Of a DNA stretch of 64,000 nucleotides, positions 1-8,889 are shown one piece after another (positions within the stretch are counted from its first letter, which is position 1; every line of letters starts with the position of its first letter). The position numbers were made by a program, and so were the translations under genes. The notes below the pieces were generated by a model, which was not told the origin of the DNA, did no database searches, and saw nothing but the letters and a program-made list of their open reading frames with translations. Source of the stretch: Marinobacterium jannaschii DSM 6295 (GTDB lineage: Bacteria; Pseudomonadota; Gammaproteobacteria; Pseudomonadales; Balneatricaceae); the NCBI RefSeq assembly GCF_000620085.1, contig NZ_JHVJ01000007.1, positions 62,001 to 126,000 on the forward strand. Direction: 5' to 3'.

Positions 1-1532
1 CCACACAGCCACTGACAACCAGCAGCCCGGTCGCAGTGATCGGTGCCGGAACCATGGGCGCAGGCATCGCCCAGGTGGCGGCCAACGCCGGACACCCGGT
101 GATGCTGTTCGACCAGAACCCGGCGGCCGTCGATAAAGGGATCGAAGGAATCACCGCTGGTCTGGCCCGACAGGTAGAGCGCGGCAAGCTGAGCGAGCAA
201 CAGAAAGAGACCCTGCTGCAGCGTATCAAGCCGGTCACTCATCTTGGCGACCTGGCCGACTGTAAGCTGGTGATCGAAGCAATCATCGAAGACCTGACCA
301 TCAAACGCAGCTTGCTAACCAAGCTGGAAAGCCTCTGCAGCGATGACTGCATCCTCGCCAGCAACACCTCCTCCATCTCCATTACCGCACTGGCAGCTGA
401 GATGCGCCTGCCGGGACGCCTGCTGGGGATGCACTTTTTCAATCCGGCGCCGGTGATGAAACTGGTGGAAGTGGTGTCCGGACTGGCAACAGACCCCGGT
501 GTGGCTGAAACGATCTATGCCACCGCCACCGCCTGGGGTAAACAGGCAGTGCATGCGCGCTCGACTCCCGGCTTTATCGTCAACCGGGTCGCCCGCCCCT
601 TCTATGCCGAAGCCCTGCGGCTGCTTGAAGAGGGTGCCGCCGATGTCGCGACGCTGGATAGCCTGATCAAGGGTGCCGGCGGTTTCCGAATGGGGCCGTT
701 CGAACTGATGGACCTGATCGGCCAGGACGTGAACTACGCCGTCACCTGCTCGGTATTCGATGCCTACTATCAGGACCCGCGCTTTCGCCCGTCACTGATT
801 CAGAAGGCGCTGGTCGAAAGCGGCCGGCTGGGGCGTAAAACGGGACAAGGCTTCTATGACTACAGCCAGGACCTGAAACCTGCAATGGCTGCACTGTCCC
901 ATCAAGCGGCACCCAGGGAGATCAGCGTCTATGGCGACCTTGGTATCGCCGAGCCTTTGTTGCAACGCGCCGCCGACGCCGGTATCCAGGTCTATCGCCA
1001 TAACCAGAGCACCTCTGAGAGTGCGGGCTTTATCGAGATCGGTGGCACCCGGCTTTACCTGACGGATGGCCGCTTTGCCAGCGAACGCGCCGCCCGGACC
1101 GGCCACACCGATCTGGCCCTGTTCGACCTGGCCCTCGACTACGCCAGCTGTGACCGCCTGGCACTCAGCTTCGCCGATCAGTGCCGTGAAACAGCGTGCC
1201 AGCAAGTGATCAGCCTGTTAAGCGCGCTGGGGATCAGCGTCCATATCGTCGATGACATCCCAGGCCTGGTGGTACTGCGCACCGTGGCGATGCTGGCCAA
1301 TGAAGCCTGCGATGCAGTGAACCAGGGCGTGTGCTCAGTCGCCGATGCCGACCGTGCCATGGTTGCGGGCCTCAACTATCCACAAGGCCCCCTCGCCTGG
1401 GCGGATCAGATCGGCATTGAGCGCGTTTTCGATTGTCTGAACAACCTGCAGCAGAGCTATGGCGAGGATCGCTACCGTCCCTCTGCGCTGCTGCGCCGAA
1501 TGAAATTCAGCGGGAGAACCTTCCATGGATGA
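1..1532 (+). CDS. paaH: 3-hydroxyadipyl-CoA dehydrogenase PaaH (5' partial)
   Basis: NAD-dependent 3-hydroxyacyl-CoA dehydrogenase of the lower phenylacetate pathway; it oxidises 3-hydroxyadipyl-CoA to 3-oxoadipyl-CoA in the cytoplasm. The Rossmann motif GAGTMG lies near the start. The segment [15 protein letters not shown] is typical of the 3HCDH N domain, and two C-terminal 3HCDH-type regions follow, the last with [16 protein letters not shown] at 36 could be read as a start, but the frame stays open to the window edge and the residues before it ([12 protein letters not shown]) look like a normal N-terminus. The real start therefore lies just outside. The end overlaps paaI by 8 bp, which suggests translational coupling. 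About 505-510 residues is usual, so few codons are missing. Confidence 0.93.
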   Translation, partial: TQPLTTSSPVAVIGAGTMGAGIAQVAANAGHPVMLFDQNPAAVDKGIEGITAGLARQVERGKLSEQQKETLLQRIKPVTHLGDLADCKLVIEAIIEDLTIKRSLLTKLESLCSDDCILASNTSSISITALAAEMRLPGRLLGMHFFNPAPVMKLVEVVSGLATDPGVAETIYATATAWGKQAVHARSTPGFIVNRVARPFYAEALRLLEEGAADVATLDSLIKGAGGFRMGPFELMDLIGQDVNYAVTCSVFDAYYQDPRFRPSLIQKALVESGRLGRKTGQGFYDYSQDLKPAMAALSHQAAPREISVYGDLGIAEPLLQRAADAGIQVYRHNQSTSESAGFIEIGGTRLYLTDGRFASERAARTGHTDLALFDLALDYASCDRLALSFADQCRETACQQVISLLSALGISVHIVDDIPGLVVLRTVAMLANEACDAVNQGVCSVADADRAMVAGLNYPQGPLAWADQIGIERVFDCLNNLQQSYGEDRYRPSALLRRMKFSGRTFHG

Positions 1533-2004
1533 ATTGAACAGCCTGTTAAGCGATCCGCAAAAGGTCGCCGAGCGCTGTGCTGAGGAGATGTACCGACAGG
1601 ACCCGGCCTCCCAGCAGCTGGGGATGGAGATTGTCGCGATGGCACCGGGACTGGCCGAAGTACGCATGGCAATCCAGCCCTGGATGCTGAACGGCCACCA
1701 GACCTGCCACGGCGGCATGATCTTTTCACTGGCCGACAGCGCCTTCGCCTTTGCCTGTAACAGCGAGAACCATGCCACCGTCGCTGCGGGCTGCACCATC
1801 GACTACATTCAGCCCGGCCGGGGTAGCGACATCCTGATCGCCCGGGCCAGCAAGACCCAGCAGCGTGGCCGCACCGGTATCTACGATGTGCGGGTGGAAA
1901 ACCAGCAGGGCGAGCTGATCGCGCTGTTTCGCGGCCGCTCCCACCGTATCGCCGGTAGCGTGATACCCGGCACCCAACCTCCGGCAAAAGGTGAAACCCG
2001 ATGA
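1525..2004 (+). CDS. paaI: hydroxyphenylacetyl-CoA thioesterase PaaI
   Basis: Hotdog-fold thioesterase of the phenylacetate pathway, thought to rescue CoA trapped in dead-end ring-hydroxylated CoA esters. It is 159 residues, close to family size. The [18 protein letters not shown] segment (about residues 63-80) carries the conserved hotdog helix with the catalytic-site Asp/Ser region. It starts inside the end of paaH (8-bp overlap) and its TGA overlaps the ATG of paaJ by 4 bp, so paaHIJ are read as one coupled unit. Confidence 0.93.
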   Translation: MDELNSLLSDPQKVAERCAEEMYRQDPASQQLGMEIVAMAPGLAEVRMAIQPWMLNGHQTCHGGMIFSLADSAFAFACNSENHATVAAGCTIDYIQPGRGSDILIARASKTQQRGRTGIYDVRVENQQGELIALFRGRSHRIAGSVIPGTQPPAKGETR

Positions 2005-3224
2005 CCGATGCGTATATCTGCGATGCCATCCGTACCCCCATTGGTCGCTACGGCGGCGCTCTCTCCGGCCTGCGTACCGATGACCTGGGCGCGCTGCCGA
2101 TCCGCGCCCTGATAGAACGCAACCCCGATGTGGACTGGCAACAGGTCGACGACCTGATCTACGGCTGCGCCAACCAGGCCGGCGAAGACAATCGCAATGT
2201 GGCGCGGATGTCCGCCCTGCTGGCGGGCCTGCCGGTCAGCGTCCCCGGCACCACCATTAACCGCCTCTGCGGCTCCGGTATGGATGCGGTCGGCAGCGCT
2301 GCCCGGGCGATCCGTTGCGGTGAGGCCGAACTGATGATTGCCGGTGGTGTGGAATCGATGTCCCGCGCCCCGCTGGTAATGCCCAAGGCCACCAGCGCCT
2401 TCTCGCGCCAGGCGGAGATCTTCGATACCACTATCGGCTGGCGCTTTGTTAACCCACGGATGCAGGCGGAATACGGCATCGACTCAATGCCGGAAACCGC
2501 AGAAAACGTCGCGGCGGAGTTCGGCGTTAACCGCCAGGATCAGGACCTCTTTGCCCTGCGCAGTCAGCAGCGCGCCGCCGAGGCCCAGGCCAGTGGCCGC
2601 TTTGAAGCCGAGATAGTCGCCGTGACTGTCGCCCAGAAGCGAAAACCCGACTTAGTCATCAGCAAAGATGAGCATCCCAGGGCCGATACCACCCTGGAAC
2701 AGCTGGCGAAGCTGAAGACCCCATTCCGCCAGGACGGCACAGTCACCGCGGGCAATGCCTCTGGCGTCAATGACGGTGCCTGCGCCCTGTTGCTGGCCAG
2801 TGCCGAAGGCATCAAGCGCCACGGTCTGGTGCCCCGCGCCCGGGTACTGGGCATGAGTTGCGCCGGGGTCGAACCACGTATTATGGGCTTCGGCCCGGCC
2901 CCGGCTACCCGCAAGGTACTGCAACAGACCGGACTGGCATTGGACGCCATGGATGTGATCGAGCTGAATGAGGCGTTCGCCGCCCAGGCACTGGCGGTGA
3001 CCCGCCATCTGGGGCTGGCCGATGACGACCCACGGGTTAACCCCAACGGCGGCGCTATCGCCCTGGGCCACCCGCTGGGCATGAGCGGTGCCCGGCTGAT
3101 CACGACGGCCCTGCACCAGCTGGAACAGATTCAGGGCCGCTACGCCCTCTGCACCATGTGTATCGGCGTCGGCCAGGGGATCGCAGTGGTGATCGAACGG
3201 GTGAATGATTCTCGACTAAAGTAG
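2001..3224 (+). CDS. paaJ: 3-oxoadipyl-CoA thiolase PaaJ
   Basis: Thiolase that cleaves 3-oxoadipyl-CoA to succinyl-CoA and acetyl-CoA; it also cleaves 2,3-didehydro-3-oxosuberyl-CoA in the Paa pathway. At 407 residues it is full length. The nucleophile Cys is C90 in NRLCGSGMDAV, the acid/base residues are H357 in GHPLGMSGAR and C387 in CIGVGQG. It overlaps paaI by 4 bp. PcaF of the beta-ketoadipate pathway catalyses the same reaction and cannot be told apart by sequence alone; the paa context decides the name. Confidence 0.93.
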   Translation: MTDAYICDAIRTPIGRYGGALSGLRTDDLGALPIRALIERNPDVDWQQVDDLIYGCANQAGEDNRNVARMSALLAGLPVSVPGTTINRLCGSGMDAVGSAARAIRCGEAELMIAGGVESMSRAPLVMPKATSAFSRQAEIFDTTIGWRFVNPRMQAEYGIDSMPETAENVAAEFGVNRQDQDLFALRSQQRAAEAQASGRFEAEIVAVTVAQKRKPDLVISKDEHPRADTTLEQLAKLKTPFRQDGTVTAGNASGVNDGACALLLASAEGIKRHGLVPRARVLGMSCAGVEPRIMGFGPAPATRKVLQQTGLALDAMDVIELNEAFAAQALAVTRHLGLADDDPRVNPNGGAIALGHPLGMSGARLITTALHQLEQIQGRYALCTMCIGVGQGIAVVIERVNDSRLK

Positions 3225-3272
3225 TTTGCAGCTACCCGGCCAACACAGCAGGCTAAGCACTATCAGGATGAT

Positions 3273-3296
3273 CGGGCGTCCATTAATGGACGCCCG
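3273..3296. promoter_or_regulatory. perfect 24-bp palindrome between paaJ and paaK
   Basis: Arms CGGGCGTCCA and TGGACGCCCG surround a central TTAA, giving a perfect 24-bp dyad 31 bp before paaK. No T-run follows, so it is a poor intrinsic terminator. It could be an operator, or an RNA hairpin that separates paaJ from paaK expression. Seen in sequence; the role is inference. Confidence 0.5.
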
Positions 3297-3326
3297 CCAG
3301 AATAAAAATAAATACAGGCAGACATC

Positions 3327-4664
3327 ATGAACATGTTGAACACGCAACAGGATTGCAGCGACAAGGATGTTGAGGATATCGAGTCGGTCAGCGTCGACCG
3401 GCTGCGGGCGATACAGCTGGAGCGGATGCACAACAGCCTGCGTCACGCCTATAACAATGTACCCCACTACAAGGCCAGCTTCGATGAAGCCGGGGTCCAC
3501 CCCGAAGAGCTGACCAGCCTGGATGACCTGGCGAAGTTTCCCTTTACCGTCAAACAGGATCTGCGCGACAACTACCCCTTCGGCATGTTTGCCGTGCCCC
3601 AGAAGGAAGTGGTGCGGATTCATGCCTCCAGCGGCACCACCGGCCAGCCGACGGTGGTGGGCTATACCCACAACGATATTGAGATGTGGGCCGATGTGGT
3701 GGCGCGCTCAATCCGTGCCGCCGGTGGCCACAGCGGTGACAAAATCCATATCGCCTACGGTTATGGTCTCTTTACCGGCGGCCTGGGTGCCCACTATGGC
3801 GCCGAAAAGCTGGGCTGTACCGTGATTCCGATGTCCGGCGGCCAGACCGAGAAACAGGTACAACTGATCCGCGATTTCGATCCCGACATTATCATGGTCA
3901 CCCCCTCCTATATGCTTAACCTTGCCGACGAGATGGACCGGCAGGGACTGGACCCGAAAAAACTGGCCCTGCGCGCCGGTATCTTCGGCGCCGAACCCTG
4001 GACCGGCACCATGCGCGAGGAGCTGGAGAACCGCCTCGGCATTGAGGCGCTGGATATCTACGGTCTCTCCGAAGTCATCGGCCCCGGCGTCGGCATGGAG
4101 TGTATCGAAACCAAAGACGGCCCCACGATCTGGGAGGACCTGTTCTACCCGGAGATTATCGATCCTATGACCGGCAAAGTACTGCCCGATGGCGAGTATG
4201 GCGAGCTGGTCTTTACCTCCCTCACCAAGGAGGCGCTGCCGATCATCCGTTACCGCACCCGTGACCTGACCCGGCTGCTGCCCGGCACCGCCCGGCCGAT
4301 GCGCCGGATCGACCGCATCACCGGCCGCAGTGACGATATGCTGATACTGCGCGGGGTCAACGTCTTTCCGACCCAGATTGAGGAGCAGATCCTCAGGGTT
4401 CGCCAGATGTCGCCCCACTATGAGCTGCACCTCTACCGGGAGGGGCACCTTGACCGGATGGACGTACTGGTCGAACTGCGGCCCGAGTGCCTCGACTGCA
4501 GCGACTTCAGCGAGGCCCGCCAGGCCGAGCTGGCGCGGGAGCTGAGCCACCATATCAAGTCTGTAGTCGGTATCTCCACCCAGGTGAGGATCGCCGAACC
4601 CGGCAGCCTGGCCCGCTCAGAAGGTAAGGCGGCACGGGTGAAGGACATGCGGCCTAAGGGCTAA
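3327..4664 (+). CDS. paaK: phenylacetate-CoA ligase PaaK
   Basis: ATP-dependent acyl-CoA synthetase that activates phenylacetate to phenylacetyl-CoA, the first step of the pathway (AMP-forming, cytoplasmic). 445 residues, normal for PaaK. The ATP/AMP-binding P-loop SSGTTGQPTVVGYT is at about residues 101-114. The C-terminal lid domain starts near TGRSDDMLILRGVNVFPTQ. The start ATG at 3327 has a weak purine stretch upstream, and an ATG two codons further on is also possible. A 102-bp gap with a palindrome separates it from paaJ. Confidence 0.95.
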   Translation: MNMLNTQQDCSDKDVEDIESVSVDRLRAIQLERMHNSLRHAYNNVPHYKASFDEAGVHPEELTSLDDLAKFPFTVKQDLRDNYPFGMFAVPQKEVVRIHASSGTTGQPTVVGYTHNDIEMWADVVARSIRAAGGHSGDKIHIAYGYGLFTGGLGAHYGAEKLGCTVIPMSGGQTEKQVQLIRDFDPDIIMVTPSYMLNLADEMDRQGLDPKKLALRAGIFGAEPWTGTMREELENRLGIEALDIYGLSEVIGPGVGMECIETKDGPTIWEDLFYPEIIDPMTGKVLPDGEYGELVFTSLTKEALPIIRYRTRDLTRLLPGTARPMRRIDRITGRSDDMLILRGVNVFPTQIEEQILRVRQMSPHYELHLYREGHLDRMDVLVELRPECLDCSDFSEARQAELARELSHHIKSVVGISTQVRIAEPGSLARSEGKAARVKDMRPKG

Positions 4665-4678
4665 ACCAAGAAGCAACC

Positions 4679-4702
4679 GGCGCAGGGCCCTGCCCCTGCG
4701 CC
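4679..4702 (+). terminator. hairpin after paaK
   Basis: GGCGCAGGG and CCCTGCGCC form a 9-bp GC-rich stem with a 6-nt loop, 15 bp after the paaK stop. There is no T-run, so it may be a weak terminator or an mRNA 3'-end protector rather than a strong stop. Confidence 0.45.
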
Positions 4703-4898
4703 AAACGACAGGTGTTAAAGAGGTAAGCCACTGCTGTAGGGCCGTCCCACGCCCCAAAAGCGATACACAAACACAAACACAATAGAATATAACGTATCTC
4801 TTTTACTAAACTAAATGATAATGAGTGTGTGATCCTGAACACCACAGATGCTGTAAAAACAGAGATTCCAGGCAGAAAAAGCATCTAACAGACAGGAC

Positions 4899-4929
4899 AC
4901 CGTTACTTAGCCTAAGTCTTTGAAACGGT
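4899..4929. promoter_or_regulatory. nested inverted repeats upstream of paaA
   Basis: An inner dyad ACTTAG-C-CTAAGT (4905-4917) sits inside outer arms ACCGTT (4899-4904) and AACGGT (4924-4929). The block ends 40 bp before the paaA start, where a repressor or an RNA leader structure could act. No PaaX or PaaR gene lies in the window, so the binder is unknown. Confidence 0.4.
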
Positions 4930-4969
4930 TACACGCACCGGGCAACAACTAATGCGGAGAGTCCAGGCT

Positions 4970-5935
4970 ATGACCCCCGAAGAACAGAACTTCATGCGCA
5001 AGATCGAAACGGAAGAGAAGATCGAACCCAAGGACTGGATGCCGGAGGCGTATCGCAAGAACCTGATCCGTCAGATCTCCCAGCACGCCCACTCCGAGGT
5101 GATCGGCACCCAGCCGGAGGGCAACTGGATCACCCGCGCACCCTCGCTGCGCCGTAAGGCAGTATTGCTGGCCAAGGTACAGGACGAGGCCGGCCACGGC
5201 CTCTACCTCTACAGCGCCACCGAAACCCTCGGCATCAGCCGCGATGAGATGATCGCCGCGCTGCAGGATGGCAGTGCCAAGTATGCCTCGATCTTCAACT
5301 ACCCGGCCCAGACCTGGGGCGATGTCGGTGCCATCGGCTGGCTGGTTGACGGTGCCGCCATCGTCAACCAGGTCTCGCTGCAGCGCACCTCCTATGGCCC
5401 TTACGCCCGCGCCATGATCCGTATCTGTAAGGAAGAGAGTTTCCACCAGCGTCAGGGCTACGAGCTGATGCTGGAGCTGTGCCGCGGCACCCCGGAGCAG
5501 AAGGCGATGGCACAGGACTCGCTCAACCGCTTCTACTGGCCCGCCCTGATGATGTTCGGCCCCCATGACAGCGAATCGGCCCACAGCGCCCGTTCGATGC
5601 AATGGAAGATCAAACGTGAGAGCAACGACGACCTGCGACAGAAATTTATCGACCAGACCGTGAAGCAGATCGAGTTCCTCGGCCTGGAGCATCCGGATAA
5701 GGCGATCTGCTGGAATGAAGCGCGTGGCCACTACGACAGCGGCGAGATCGACTGGGATGAGTTCTACGCCGTGATCAACGGTAACGGCCACTGCAACCGC
5801 CAGCGCCTGCAGCACCATATCAAGGTGCATGAGGAAGGCAGCTGGGTACGCGAAGCCCTGGCCGCCTACAACGAAAAGCAAAAAGCCCGCAAACAGCAGG
5901 CAGAAGCCAATAAAAGCAATCAGAACGTCGCTTAG
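4970..5935 (+). CDS. paaA: phenylacetyl-CoA epoxidase subunit PaaA
   Basis: Catalytic di-iron subunit of the phenylacetyl-CoA 1,2-epoxidase (PaaABCE), which inserts one oxygen atom into the aromatic ring. Ferritin-like fold with KVQDEAGHG and later [13 protein letters not shown] carrying the iron-ligand Glu/His pairs. I place the start at 4970 because GGAGA sits 9 nt upstream and the protein then begins MTPEEQNFM as in relatives; an in-frame ATG at 4952 has no Shine-Dalgarno. The result is 321 residues. First gene of the paaABCDE unit, behind a 305-bp leader. Confidence 0.95.
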   Translation: MTPEEQNFMRKIETEEKIEPKDWMPEAYRKNLIRQISQHAHSEVIGTQPEGNWITRAPSLRRKAVLLAKVQDEAGHGLYLYSATETLGISRDEMIAALQDGSAKYASIFNYPAQTWGDVGAIGWLVDGAAIVNQVSLQRTSYGPYARAMIRICKEESFHQRQGYELMLELCRGTPEQKAMAQDSLNRFYWPALMMFGPHDSESAHSARSMQWKIKRESNDDLRQKFIDQTVKQIEFLGLEHPDKAICWNEARGHYDSGEIDWDEFYAVINGNGHCNRQRLQHHIKVHEEGSWVREALAAYNEKQKARKQQAEANKSNQNVA

Positions 5936-5947
5936 GAGAGCATCCCC

Positions 5948-6235
5948 ATGACGACCGAAAACCTGGAACTGTTCGAAGTCTTTATCCGCTCCAAGCGCGG
6001 GCTGGACCATAAACATGTCGGCAGCCTGCATGCCGAAGACCCGGCCCAGGCGCTGGAATACGCCCGCGACTGTTATACCCGGCGCAGCGAAGGCGTCAGC
6101 ATCTGGGTGGTGCGCTCGGCGGATATCGTCGCCTCTCAGGAGGACGATGCGGAGAGTTTCTACGACCCGTCTGATGACAAGCCCTATCGCCACGCCACCT
6201 ATTACCAGTTACCGGACCCGGTCAATAACATGTGA
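5948..6235 (+). CDS. paaB: phenylacetyl-CoA epoxidase subunit PaaB
   Basis: Small subunit (95 residues) of the PaaABCE multicomponent epoxidase, which bridges catalytic PaaAC dimers. The typical N-terminus ends in LELFEVFIRSKRGLDHKHVG, and RSADIVAS is in the middle. A good ribosome site (GGAGAG) lies 7 nt upstream, and the gene follows paaA by 12 bp. Confidence 0.95.
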   Translation: MTTENLELFEVFIRSKRGLDHKHVGSLHAEDPAQALEYARDCYTRRSEGVSIWVVRSADIVASQEDDAESFYDPSDDKPYRHATYYQLPDPVNNM

Positions 6236-6309
6236 CGCCCTGCAGCCCAGGTCGAAGCAAACGGACAGCACTGAAATGTTGTGAACTGCAGCGAACAGAG
6301 TCGAGAAAG

Positions 6310-7080
6310 ATGATGAGCGAACAACAACTACAACAAGCCACCTTCGAGTACACCCTGCGCCTGGGCGACGATGCCCTGGTACTGGGTCACCGCATCTCCG
6401 AATGGGTCCGCAACGGCCCCTTCCTCGAAGAGGATATCGCCTATGGCAATGTGGCCCTGGACTATATCGGCCGCGCCCGGATGTTTTACGGCTATGCCGC
6501 CGAGCTGGCCGACGATGGCCGCACTGAAGACAGCTTTGCCTATACCCGCAGCGAGCGTGAATTCAGCAACCTGCTGATCAATGAACTTCCACGGGGCGAC
6601 TTCGCCTACTCCCAGGTACGGCAGCTGCTGGTCGACATCTATGCCAACCTGTTCCTGACCCGGCTTCTACAGTCGAAAGACGCCACCCTCGCAGCCATTG
6701 CCGCCAAGGCCATCAAGGAGAGCCGCTATCACCTGCGCCGCAGCCGTGAATGGGTGATCCGCCTCGGTGACGGCACCGAAGAGAGCCAGCATCGCTGCCA
6801 GCTGGCGCTGGACGATATCTGGGGCTACAGCCACGAGATGTTCGAGATGGATGCGCTGGAGCAACAACTGGCCGATGCCGGTATCGGCGTCGATGTCAGC
6901 AGCCTGCGCGATGACTGGCTGGTGCAGATCAGAGAGATCCTGGCAGAAGCCACCCTGCAGCTCCCGGCCGATGACTGGAAGGTGAGCGGCGGCCGCGATG
7001 GCTACCACACCGAGTTTCTCGGCCATCTGCTGACCGAGCTGCAGATCGTGCACCGCTCCTATCCCGGCTGCCAGTGGTGA
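6310..7080 (+). CDS. paaC: phenylacetyl-CoA epoxidase subunit PaaC
   Basis: Structural, metal-free ferritin-like partner of PaaA in the epoxidase. The visible segment DDALVLGHRISEWV near the N-terminus and NELPRGDFAYSQVRQ match the family. The frame is open from 6232, but the first ~26 codons give an unrelated basic stretch, so I choose the tandem ATG at 6310/6313 after GAGAAAG. This gives about 256 residues, family size. There is an unusually long 74-bp gap after paaB. Confidence 0.94.
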   Translation: MMSEQQLQQATFEYTLRLGDDALVLGHRISEWVRNGPFLEEDIAYGNVALDYIGRARMFYGYAAELADDGRTEDSFAYTRSEREFSNLLINELPRGDFAYSQVRQLLVDIYANLFLTRLLQSKDATLAAIAAKAIKESRYHLRRSREWVIRLGDGTEESQHRCQLALDDIWGYSHEMFEMDALEQQLADAGIGVDVSSLRDDWLVQIREILAEATLQLPADDWKVSGGRDGYHTEFLGHLLTELQIVHRSYPGCQW

Positions 7081-7085
7081 GTGCT

Positions 7086-7619
7086 ATGCAACGAATCCCC
7101 CTGATCAGCCAGGAACAGCAGCAGCGAATCGCGCTGCGCAATCAGCCCGATACCACGCGACTGTGGCAGATACTGGATGCGGTCAAAGATCCGGAGATCC
7201 CGGCCCTGTCGATCTGGGACCTGGGTGTGCTGCAGGATATAGAAGTCAGCAATGACGGGGTACTGGTAATCATCACCCCTACCTACTCAGGCTGCCCGGC
7301 TATGGACACCATCGCCGACGATATCCGTGCCGCGCTGGCTGCGGCCGCGATCAGCCCGGTGCGGGTGCGTACCCGCCTGGCCCCGGCCTGGACCACCGAC
7401 TGGCTCTCCGCCAAGGGCCGCGAGCAGCTGCGCAGCTATGGCATCGCGCCGCCAGAACAGTCCGGCGCAGATGAACTGACACCGGATAGTGGTATCAGTT
7501 GCCCCCATTGCGGCTCGGTACAGACCCGGCGCATCAGTGAGTTCGGTTCCACCGCCTGCAAAGCCCTGTTTCGCTGCAACGACTGCAGTGAACCCTTCGA
7601 TTACTTTAAAAAGATATAG
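7086..7619 (+). CDS. paaD: PaaD, MIP18-type maturation factor of the epoxidase
   Basis: DUF59/MIP18-family protein needed for a working epoxidase, presumably in iron-sulfur or di-iron maturation. DAVKDPEIPALSIWDLGVL and TYSGCPAMDTI are the family signatures. The C-terminal zinc-like module has CPHCGS and a later CNDCSEPFDYFKKI. Starts at GTG 7074 or 7077 (inside paaC) are possible; ATG 7086 directly after GGTGAG fits length and alignment best. Confidence 0.92.
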   Translation: MQRIPLISQEQQQRIALRNQPDTTRLWQILDAVKDPEIPALSIWDLGVLQDIEVSNDGVLVIITPTYSGCPAMDTIADDIRAALAAAAISPVRVRTRLAPAWTTDWLSAKGREQLRSYGIAPPEQSGADELTPDSGISCPHCGSVQTRRISEFGSTACKALFRCNDCSEPFDYFKKI

Positions 7620-7627
7620 GTGCCGCG

Positions 7628-8725
7628 ATGTCAGATACCCAATTCTACGACCTGACCATCACCGACGTGCAGCCGGAAACCGACGCCGCCATCTGCGTCA
7701 CCTTTGCTGTGCCGGAACAACTGCAGCAGAAGTTTCACTTTACCCAGGGCCAGTTCCTCACCCTGAAAGCCGAAGTCGACGGCGAAGAGGTGCGCCGCTC
7801 CTACTCCATCTGCTCCGGCGTACAGGAAAACAGCCTTAAGGTCGGAATTAAGCGGGTCAAGGATGGCCGTTTCTCCAACCATGCCAACGACCACTTCAGG
7901 CCCGGCACCCAGGTGTCGGTGATGCCACCCCAGGGCAACTTTTACTCCCGCCTCGATGCCGACAACGCCAAGCACTATATGTGTATCGCTGCCGGTTCGG
8001 GGATCACCCCGATCCTGTCGATCATCAAGACCGTGCTGTATACCGAACCCCAGAGCCGGGTCACCCTGATCTACGGCAACCAGCGCAGCAACTCGGTGAT
8101 GTTTAAGGATGACCTGAGCTTCATCAAGAACCGCTATATGGAACGCTTCCAGTGGATCAACATCATGGACCACGAAGACCAGGGGGCCGACCTGCTCAAC
8201 GGCCGGATCGACAACCGCAAGGGCTACGCCCTGCAGAAGAGCGGACTGATCGATATCCGCACCACCGATGAAGCCTTTATCTGCGGCCCTGAAGCGATGA
8301 TGGCCGAGGTATCGCGCGGCTTCCGCATGGAAGGCCTCAAGGACGAACAGATCCACTACGAGCTGTTCGCCAACTCCGCCAGCGATGCCCAGGCCCGACT
8401 GGATAAAGCCCAGCAGCGGGTCGAGACCTTCGGCGAGGAAAAAACCAGCCAGGTCACAGTAGTGGCCGATGGCCGCGCCATCCAGTTCGACCTTGCCACC
8501 GTGGGCCAGAACATCCTCGATGCCGGTATCGATGAGGGGATGGAACTGCCCTACTCCTGCAAGGCCGGGGTCTGCTCCACCTGCAAATGCAAGCTGGTGA
8601 AGGGTCGGGTGGATATGGATATCACCCACGGCCTGGAACAACACGAAATCGACGCCGGATACATCCTCAGCTGCCAGGCCCACCCCCTCACGGATGAGGT
8701 TGTCGTGGACTACGACCAGCGTTAA
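7628..8725 (+). CDS. paaE: phenylacetyl-CoA epoxidase reductase PaaE
   Basis: Reductase that passes electrons from NADPH through FAD and a plant-type [2Fe-2S] centre to the PaaAC di-iron site. The FAD-binding motif RRSYSIC is near residue 58, the NAD(P) region GSGITPILSII follows, and a C-terminal ferredoxin domain has cysteines C311, C316, C319 and C349. 365 residues. It follows paaD by 8 bp. Confidence 0.95.
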   Translation: MSDTQFYDLTITDVQPETDAAICVTFAVPEQLQQKFHFTQGQFLTLKAEVDGEEVRRSYSICSGVQENSLKVGIKRVKDGRFSNHANDHFRPGTQVSVMPPQGNFYSRLDADNAKHYMCIAAGSGITPILSIIKTVLYTEPQSRVTLIYGNQRSNSVMFKDDLSFIKNRYMERFQWINIMDHEDQGADLLNGRIDNRKGYALQKSGLIDIRTTDEAFICGPEAMMAEVSRGFRMEGLKDEQIHYELFANSASDAQARLDKAQQRVETFGEEKTSQVTVVADGRAIQFDLATVGQNILDAGIDEGMELPYSCKAGVCSTCKCKLVKGRVDMDITHGLEQHEIDAGYILSCQAHPLTDEVVVDYDQR

Positions 8726-8760
8726 GCACAACAAAAACCGGCCACAAAACTCAAACGTAG

Positions 8761-8791
8761 GTTGGGTTACGGAGCGCAGCGACAACCCAAC
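8761..8791. repeat. short dispersed-type palindromic repeat
   Basis: GTTGGGTT (8761-8768) and AACCCAAC (8784-8791) flank a GGAGCGCAGCGAC core just after paaE. This GTAGGTTGGGTTACGGAGC-type sequence resembles a palindromic repeat found many times in gammaproteobacterial genomes. Only one copy was noticed here. Confidence 0.5.
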
Positions 8792-8836
8792 AAAAACCGG
8801 CAACTGGCCCGGACAGCAGGCCCTGACGAATACCCT

Positions 8837-8871
8837 GGCCGGGCGTTGGCACATAACACCAACGCCCGGCC
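8837..8871 (+). promoter_or_regulatory. strong hairpin just before paaZ
   Basis: GGCCGGGCGTTGG (8837-8849) pairs perfectly with CCAACGCCCGGCC (8859-8871): 13 bp, 9-nt loop. It ends 18 nt before the paaZ ATG, just upstream of the AAGGA ribosome site. It may shield or expose paaZ translation or stabilise a processed mRNA end; no T-run, so not a classical terminator. Confidence 0.5.
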
Positions 8872-8889
8872 ACAAGTAAAGGAATCAAC

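Noticed and set aside
8757-8791. An intrinsic terminator after paaE
   Set aside because: The palindrome has no T-run and matches a dispersed repeat sequence.
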